Below, one piece after another: positions 59,869 to 64,000 of a stretch of 64,000 nucleotides of DNA (within the stretch, counting starts at the first letter, position 1; each line of letters opens with the position of its first letter). Both the position numbers and the translations under genes were made by a program. The notes below the pieces were generated by a model. It searched no databases. It was given only the letters and a program-made list of their open reading frames with translations, and was not told the origin of the DNA. Source of the DNA: Bacillus sp. es.036 (GTDB lineage Bacteria > Bacillota > Bacilli > Bacillales > Guptibacillaceae). Where the stretch lies: the NCBI RefSeq assembly GCF_002563635.1, contig NZ_PDIZ01000001.1, positions 2,418,001 to 2,482,000 of the forward strand. The letters run 5' to 3'.

Positions 59869-60255
59869 TTATTTGGTGCGTACCATTTCTTTTGTATCAA
59901 GTGGAACGACACGTTTAACGGTTCGACATACTTCTTCTATGTCAAACGGTTTTGCAAAATGAGTGATCGCACCAAGCTTCATAAACTCTTGTACAAGCTG
60001 TAACTCACCATAAGCCGTCATAAAGATAACTTGAACACCTTCATTAAGCTTTTTCAGGTTTTTAAATACTTCCAATCCGTCCATACCGGGCATTTTTAAA
60101 TCGAGGATTACAAGGTCGGGACATTCTTGTTTCACAAGCTCAATGGCTGTCATACCGTTCGCAGCTTGGAGCGTTTGGTACCCTTCTTTCTTAAATAGTT
60201 CACTTAACAACACGCGAATGCCATACTGGTCGTCCACAATTAATATTTTCTTCAT
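59869..60255 (-). CDS. spo0F: Sporulation phosphorelay response regulator Spo0F
   Basis: 128-residue stand-alone receiver domain. Acidic pair in [14 protein letters not shown] (Asp8, Asp9), phosphoacceptor Asp52 in [12 protein letters not shown], Thr80 in MTAYGEL and Lys102 in FAKPFD. The segments [16 protein letters not shown] and [11 protein letters not shown] are characteristic of Spo0F rather than CheY. It takes phosphate from Kin histidine kinases and passes it through Spo0B to Spo0A. Start ATG 60255 has AGGTGGG upstream; longer frames to 60321 lack a site. CGTCGAA at 60347-60353 differs from the 0A box TGTCGAA at one base, so Spo0A control is possible. Confidence 0.95.
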   Translation of the reverse strand: MKKILIVDDQYGIRVLLSELFKKEGYQTLQAANGMTAIELVKQECPDLVILDLKMPGMDGLEVFKNLKKLNEGVQVIFMTAYGELQLVQEFMKLGAITHFAKPFDIEEVCRTVKRVVPLDTKEMVRTK

Positions 60256-60537
60256 CGTATGCCCACCTTTTTTGCGATATAGTCTCATATCATGCGACTT
60301 CTTATCATTATTGTGCATCATCTAATCCCGAAAGAAAATAACTTCGTCGAAACTAGTCATGAGATTACAAATCTCGCACATTTTCGCCTCTCAAACTGTT
60401 CATTATTAAGAAATGTAAGCGTTTAATCAAAAACACAGGTTCTTTTTTACCATTTTATAACTTTTTTACCTTTAAGCTGTTTTATCTTTTAAAAGTGGGG
60501 AAAAGATAACTAGATTAAAATTAGGAGGGTTTAAAAA

Positions 60538-60666
60538 ATGACTGGTCCCACGATACAGACCATAAAAGAAATCGAGAACAAAGCGAAGAAAGAACAACTT
60601 GAAGCGTCCAAAGCTAGAAGCGTTGTCCGAGAAGCTACAAAAGTAAACTCGATACACCCGTCCTAA
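60538..60666 (+). CDS. Small hypothetical protein (42 aa)
   Basis: Sequence starts MTGPTIQTIKEIENKAKKEQ and is basic and strongly helical (amphipathic, coiled-coil-like), ending VNSIHPS. TTAGGAGGG lies eight bases before ATG and a clear terminator follows 14 bases after the stop, a compact gene layout. Function unknown. Confidence 0.7.
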   Translation: MTGPTIQTIKEIENKAKKEQLEASKARSVVREATKVNSIHPS

Positions 60667-60680
60667 TTTCATTTTAGCGT

Positions 60681-60711
60681 AAAGCAGAGAGATCTTCTCT
60701 CTGCTTTTTCT
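60681..60711 (+). terminator. Terminator of the 42-residue gene
   Basis: AAAGCAGAGAGA / TCTCTCTGCTTT arms, short loop, five T residues. Confidence 0.88.
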
Positions 60712-60763
60712 ATGGCTAAAAAAAAACCGCCAAGGTAGTGACCCCTAAAAGTTAGAGTTTTTA

Positions 60764-61582
60764 TTATGCAGCTGTTTGGCTGGTTTGAGTTCGATATTGT
60801 ATCGGGCTTAAACCAGCCAATTTTGCTTTTACGCGTTCATGGTTATAATAGTCCACGTATACCTCAAGTTTTCTTTTCAGTTCTTCATAAGAGACAAGCT
60901 CTTCTCCATAATACATTTCTTGTTTGAGAATCCCGAAGAAGTTCTCCATGGCCGCATTATCGGCACAGGTTGCTTTTCTGGACATACTCTGGAAGATTCG
61001 ATTCTTCTTTAATGTCTTCACCCACGTGTTGTGCTGATAATGCCAGCCTTGATCTGAGTGGATGGTGGTCCGATATTTGGCTTCCGTTCGAATGGTTTCT
61101 AACGCTTCAGTCAAAGGCTTTAAAACAAGATTGAGTGCGGGTCGGTTGGAAATCCCAAAAGAAACAATTTCTCCATTAAATAAGTCCATCATCGGGCTCA
61201 AATAAAGCTTTTCATTTCCTCTACATTTAAATTCAGTCACATCTGTGACAATTTTTTGGAGACGGACGGACGTATTGAATCTGCGTTTCAATCGGTTTTG
61301 AGCCACTTTTCCAACCGTACCTTTGTACGATTTATACCGGGATTTCCGAGTGAATTTTTCACACTTCAATCCCAACTCACTCATCATTCGTTGCACTTTT
61401 TTGTGGTTGATGACATATCCCTGGTTTCGAAGCGCTAAGTAAATGCGGCGATATCCGTATTTTCCCTCGTGCTTATGGAAGAGTTCCTTGATCACTTCTT
61501 TCCACTCTTTATTTGGATCTTCGTTCTTTAATTGCGTTACCTGGTAATGATAGGTGGCCTCGGGAATGGCTACTCTCCGCAA
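60764..61582 (-). CDS. IS3-family transposase OrfB (catalytic)
   Basis: 272-residue rve/DDE integrase-type domain. HKKVQRMMSELGLKC is the IS3 HTH_21 region; catalytic Asp in IVTDVTEFKC, Asp in IHSDQGWHYQH, and Glu in NAAMENFFGILKQEMYY, with about 35 residues between the last two; YVDYYNHERVKAKLAGLSPIQYR is the typical C-terminus. It is normally made as an OrfAB fusion by -1 frameshifting: AAAAAAG lies at 61606-61612 in the end of orfA, and the orfB frame is open upstream to that point (ELKKEGFKLKDALRR). Initiation at TTG 61582 is an alternative. Confidence 0.93.
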   Translation of the reverse strand: MRRVAIPEATYHYQVTQLKNEDPNKEWKEVIKELFHKHEGKYGYRRIYLALRNQGYVINHKKVQRMMSELGLKCEKFTRKSRYKSYKGTVGKVAQNRLKRRFNTSVRLQKIVTDVTEFKCRGNEKLYLSPMMDLFNGEIVSFGISNRPALNLVLKPLTEALETIRTEAKYRTTIHSDQGWHYQHNTWVKTLKKNRIFQSMSRKATCADNAAMENFFGILKQEMYYGEELVSYEELKRKLEVYVDYYNHERVKAKLAGLSPIQYRTQTSQTAA

Positions 61583-61590
61583 AGCGTCCT

Positions 61591-62154
61591 TTAATTTGAA
61601 TCCTTCTTTTTTGAGTTCGAATACCAGCGCTGCTTGTGCTTTTCGAGATAGGCATTCGGGTTCTCCTGAAAAGCTTTTAACTTTTTTAGATAGGAAATCT
61701 CTAATCGCAGAAGCTCATTTTCGCGTTCTAGTTGTTCTTCACGCGTTAACTCTTTTTCTGATTTCGATGATTGTTGTTTGTGATTTTTTGGCATAGGTGG
61801 CCGTCCTTTCGCTTTTTCTTGGAGGCCTCCGATTCCTTCCTTCCGTAATGTACTAGACCAATTCGCAATTAACGAAGGATTGTTCATTTTAAAGGCAATC
61901 GCAGTCTCCCGATAAGAAGCGCCTGTCTGTTTCATAAAGTTTAATACATTTAACTTAAATTGGACAGGGAAGACTTGTCTTGAACGCTTTCTCTTCAATC
62001 CCTCTTCTCCAAAGGTTTGATAAGCACGAACCCAACCAATGATGGGAGATTTATGAGGCATTCCATACTTTTTGGCTAATAAAGTGTATCCCAGAGATCC
62101 TTGGAGATACTCCATTACCACTTCTAATTTAAATTTTTCACTATACTTTGCCAT
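61591..62154 (-). CDS. IS3-family transposase OrfA (DNA-binding)
   Basis: 187 residues with two helix-turn-helix domains (about 1-55 and 60-115), as in IS150-group OrfA, and a leucine-zipper-like coiled coil (LERENELLRLEISYLKKLKA) near 140-160 for multimerisation. It binds the terminal repeats. ATG 62154 is close to the inner edge of the right-end hairpin. The slippery A6G precedes the stop by about 20 bases. Confidence 0.92.
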   Translation of the reverse strand: MAKYSEKFKLEVVMEYLQGSLGYTLLAKKYGMPHKSPIIGWVRAYQTFGEEGLKRKRSRQVFPVQFKLNVLNFMKQTGASYRETAIAFKMNNPSLIANWSSTLRKEGIGGLQEKAKGRPPMPKNHKQQSSKSEKELTREEQLERENELLRLEISYLKKLKAFQENPNAYLEKHKQRWYSNSKKKDSN

Positions 62155-62160
62155 ACAAAA

Positions 62161-62202
62161 ACACCCCGAAAGTTAGTTTTTAACTCTAACTTTCGGGGTG
62201 CA
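62161..62202 (-). repeat. Perfect subterminal hairpin at the right end of the IS
   Basis: CACCCCGAAAGTTAG and its exact complement are separated by about nine bases. The outer arm is part of the terminal repeat. It lies between the IS end and orfA. Confidence 0.8.
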
Positions 62203-62221
62203 CCACCCAAACGGCGGTTTT

Positions 62222-62863
62222 TTATTTTGAATCTTTATTATATGTTCTCTTTAGCTCCAATTCAGCAGCTTCGTCAAGGGTTTCAGGATGATCTGGATCT
62301 CTTTCAAGCGTACGTTCAACATCACGTTGAATCACATCGTTAAATGTTTCTGCACCTTCTGTTTCGACAATAATCTTTTCGATATCCTTATTCACCACTG
62401 TTGAAGTTGGGACTTCTGTCTCGTCAAGCTCAGCTGCTCGTTTGATCGAATATCCACTTACAAGTGCTTCTTCTTCTGGTTGTTCTGGTTGATTTGAATC
62501 ACTTTTACGATTCTTTACTTTGCTCACAATATCATTCGACTTTGTTTTGACCGATTGTGCAAAAGCAGTGGACTTGTATTTCACATTACTAGACACTTCA
62601 ACACTTTTGTCTTTCGCTTTGGTAACGCCGCCGCTAATATCATTTCTTAAGTCTTTCCCTGCTTTAGGAGCTAGCAATACGCCTGCAGCTGCACCTACGA
62701 CACTACCAGCTAAGGCAGCAATCGCTGGACCTTTAAACTGACTTTCTGACTTGATCGGATCGGAAGAATCAATGCGAATCACTTCTCTTGTTGAGGATGA
62801 ATACCCTTCTGGCGCTGGTTCGTGTTCAACCTTTACATCATGGCTTGATTTAGACTCTTTCAT
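62222..62863 (-). CDS. ytxH: YtxH-type general stress protein
   Basis: 213 residues. YtxH domain near 45-110: a hydrophobic Gly/Ala helix IAALAGSVVGAAAGVLLAPKAGKDLRNDI followed by a Lys/Ser-rich helical stretch (TKAKDKSVEVSSNVKYK...). The acidic C-terminal third (EEEALVSGYSIKRAAELDETEVP...) is longer than in B. subtilis YtxH. In B. subtilis ytxGHJ is induced by SigB and SigH; no promoter can be assigned here. AAGGAGGAAGG precedes ATG, inside the end of ytxG (14-base overlap). Confidence 0.85.
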   Translation of the reverse strand: MKESKSSHDVKVEHEPAPEGYSSSTREVIRIDSSDPIKSESQFKGPAIAALAGSVVGAAAGVLLAPKAGKDLRNDISGGVTKAKDKSVEVSSNVKYKSTAFAQSVKTKSNDIVSKVKNRKSDSNQPEQPEEEALVSGYSIKRAAELDETEVPTSTVVNKDIEKIIVETEGAETFNDVIQRDVERTLERDPDHPETLDEAAELELKRTYNKDSK

Positions 62864-63305
62864 ATTTACCTTCCTCCTTAACAGCTTGTATGTTTGATTT
62901 TTTGATGCGATACTTCTCCCACATACTCAAAGCAGTACTTCCCCAATTCGCCGCTTCAGCTGCTTTTCCCTGCCTAGCATCGACGCCTTTCTCAACTGAT
63001 TTGCTTAATTTGGAAAAAGAACGGGATAGGTTTTGTAGAGATGCACCTGTTTCTTGAACAGATTTGAAAACGGGTGAGAATTGACCAACTTTCAATTGAA
63101 CTTCATCTGCAAGTACATTTGTTTTGTGCAACATCATTGTTGTTTCTTTTGATAACCCATCAATCTGTCCCTGCAGAGAATCAATCATTTCTGCTGTGTT
63201 AGAAAGTGTTTTTTCGGTTGACTTTAACACTTTAATTAAAAAGATACTAAGTACTGCGAATACAATCGCGATAAGAGCCACTGCTAAATAAAGAATAAGT
63301 TCCAT
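62850..63305 (-). CDS. ytxG: YtxG-type DUF948 protein
   Basis: 151 residues. N-terminal membrane helix (LILYLAVALIAIVFAVLSIFLIKV) followed by a long coiled-coil region (STEKTLSNTAEMIDSLQGQ...), the DUF948 pattern. General-stress operon partner of YtxH, with which it overlaps by 14 bases. GGAGGTATAG precedes ATG. Membrane-anchored, function unknown. Confidence 0.88.
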   Translation of the reverse strand: MELILYLAVALIAIVFAVLSIFLIKVLKSTEKTLSNTAEMIDSLQGQIDGLSKETTMMLHKTNVLADEVQLKVGQFSPVFKSVQETGASLQNLSRSFSKLSKSVEKGVDARQGKAAEAANWGSTALSMWEKYRIKKSNIQAVKEEGKYERV

Positions 63306-63393
63306 TACTATACCTCCTACTTCTATTCGAATATAATTACTAATACCCCCAAGTAGGAAATGTAATCATGAAATTCATATGACAAACGTTTCA

Positions 63394-63948
63394 CTAATCC
63401 CCAAAAACCATTTCAATCATTTCATTTAACTTTAAAAACAAAGGAAATTCCGCTTCTTTTGCTGTAAGACCAGCTAACAAACTTAGATAGATCGATTCAT
63501 AATACCAGCGCTGCATTTCTTTTCCACGATTAAATCGCTCCCAAATTCGTTCACCTTCTGTCTCGTAATCATAATTGATCGTCGTTAAGTTATGGAGTTT
63601 ATCTGCACAAGCAATTTGTTTCACTTTAAACGAAGCTGTTCTTAACGTATCTATCGTATGACTTTTTCTTTTTTCCCAACTAAGACTTTTATCAGGCTCT
63701 GAGCACCCTTCAACTAGATCTGCAATGATTTTACCGAACTCTTCTTTAACGATGTCATAAGTCATGGCGGTATCTTCCACTACATCATGGAGTATTCCCG
63801 CTGCAATGACTTGTTCTGACGCTCCTGCCTCTATTAAATAGAACCCTACTGTTACAGGGTGAGAAAAGTATGGCAACGTTGAGCCTTTTCTATATTGCCC
63901 ATCATGAGCGACTGCAGAAAATTCAACAGCTTTTTCAATTATTTTCAT
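63394..63948 (-). CDS. HD-domain phosphohydrolase (SpoT/MESH1-like hydrolase fold)
   Basis: 184 residues. AHDGQYRKGSTLPYFSHPVTVGFYLIEAG is the RelA/SpoT hydrolase N-terminus; the metal motif is AGILHDVVEDTAMTYD (HDxxED); the second metal Asp is in QIACADKLHNLTTI. This matches small (p)ppGpp or nucleotide pyrophosphohydrolases of the HD_4 group. No synthetase domain. Whether it degrades (p)ppGpp or another nucleotide is not decidable by eye. AGGAGG precedes ATG. Confidence 0.85.
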   Translation of the reverse strand: MKIIEKAVEFSAVAHDGQYRKGSTLPYFSHPVTVGFYLIEAGASEQVIAAGILHDVVEDTAMTYDIVKEEFGKIIADLVEGCSEPDKSLSWEKRKSHTIDTLRTASFKVKQIACADKLHNLTTINYDYETEGERIWERFNRGKEMQRWYYESIYLSLLAGLTAKEAEFPLFLKLNEMIEMVFGD

Positions 63949-64000
63949 ATAAAACCTCCTTTTCTTGATTTCTTTTTAATAAAAAACGACGTCTATATGT

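Larger units (their letters stand above)
60734..62207 (-). mobile_element. IS3-family (IS150-like) insertion sequence, 1474 bp
   Basis: Two overlapping-type frames, orfA and orfB, lie between imperfect terminal repeats: left GGTAGTGACCCC then TAAAAGTTAGAGTT, right (complement) GGTGGTGCACCCC then GAAAGTTAGAGTT. CAA occurs directly on both sides (60731-60733 and 62208-62210), a 3-bp target duplication as usual for IS3. Removing the element and one CAA restores AACCGCC-AAAC-GGCGGTT flanked by A and T runs, a perfect intrinsic terminator, so the element jumped into the terminator loop. Both frames look intact, hence it may be active. Confidence 0.92.

Noticed and set aside
1-64000. tRNA or rRNA genes, prophage, restriction or defence systems
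   Set aside because: None recognised on either strand; the only mobile element is the IS3-type insertion at 60734-62207.

Overview
The window looks like chromosomal DNA of a low-GC, endospore-forming Bacillaceae (Firmicutes). Grounds: B. subtilis-like gene content and order (leuS, ytqB, ytpB, ytpA, ytoA, metK, pckA, ytlACD, ytkD, the men cluster, ytxGH), a spo0F orthologue, a YjcZ-type spore protein, AAGGAGG-type ribosome binding sites, frequent TTG/GTG starts, and Gram-positive T-box and SAM-I leader RNAs. The species cannot be named from sequence alone.

Layout. 1-2 kb: the 5' half of leuS with its T-box leader and promoter. 2-9.8 kb: mnmM (ytqB), ytpB (C35 terpene synthase), ytpA (lysophospholipase), ytoA (gamma-carbonic anhydrase-like), and a three-gene envelope operon of PAP2 phosphatase, GT4 glycosyltransferase and a UDP-sugar dehydrogenase-like protein that has lost its catalytic residues. 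9.9-14 kb: metK under a SAM-I riboswitch, an array of five 118-119 bp modular repeats, then pckA. 14-21 kb: the ytlACD importer, a cation-diffusion (probably Mn) exporter, ytkD, a lipoprotein, an orphan EcsB-type permease and small genes. 21-25 kb: a UvrD-family helicase and several tiny proteins. 25-35 kb: a nearly complete menaquinone locus, menF-D-H-B / menE-C on the minus strand and menA plus a MenI-like thioesterase on the plus strand. 34.5-35.4 kb: a second repeat array that flanks the thioesterase gene. 35.5-45 kb: nuclease lipoprotein, DUF3231 protein, the BmrCD-type heterodimeric ABC exporter behind a leader-peptide attenuator, M42 peptidase, PfkB kinase, aldehyde dehydrogenase. 45-55 kb: speH with an apparent ATC start codon, sqhC-type terpene cyclase, a membrane protein, P5C reductase, a ba3-type oxidase operon, Fnr with perfect Fnr boxes, a MobA-like protein and a CapA-like protein. 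55-57.3 kb: two decayed genes (SDR and cell-wall amidase), yuiD, and a promoter-to-terminator stretch that looks like a structured RNA. 57.3-64 kb: DEAD-box helicase, AIM24 protein, spo0F, an IS3-family element inserted into the loop of a terminator hairpin, ytxGH and an HD hydrolase.

How the genes work together. YtpB and the SqhC-type cyclase, 41 kb apart, are the two committed steps of C35 sesquarterpenoid synthesis. The men genes make menaquinone, the electron donor pool of the aerobic chain that includes a ba3 oxidase. That oxidase operon and the fnr promoter both carry TGTGA-N6-TCACA sites, so oxygen sensing and terminal-oxidase expression are probably linked. MetK supplies SAM to SpeH (polyamines), MnmM and other users.

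The most unusual features are: the modular repeats, whose stems change by paired substitutions and which bracket the thioesterase gene; the non-canonical speH start; the catalytically degenerate UDP-sugar dehydrogenase; the candidate RNA at about 56.98-57.30 kb; the attenuator upstream of the exporter; and the IS insertion inside a terminator.
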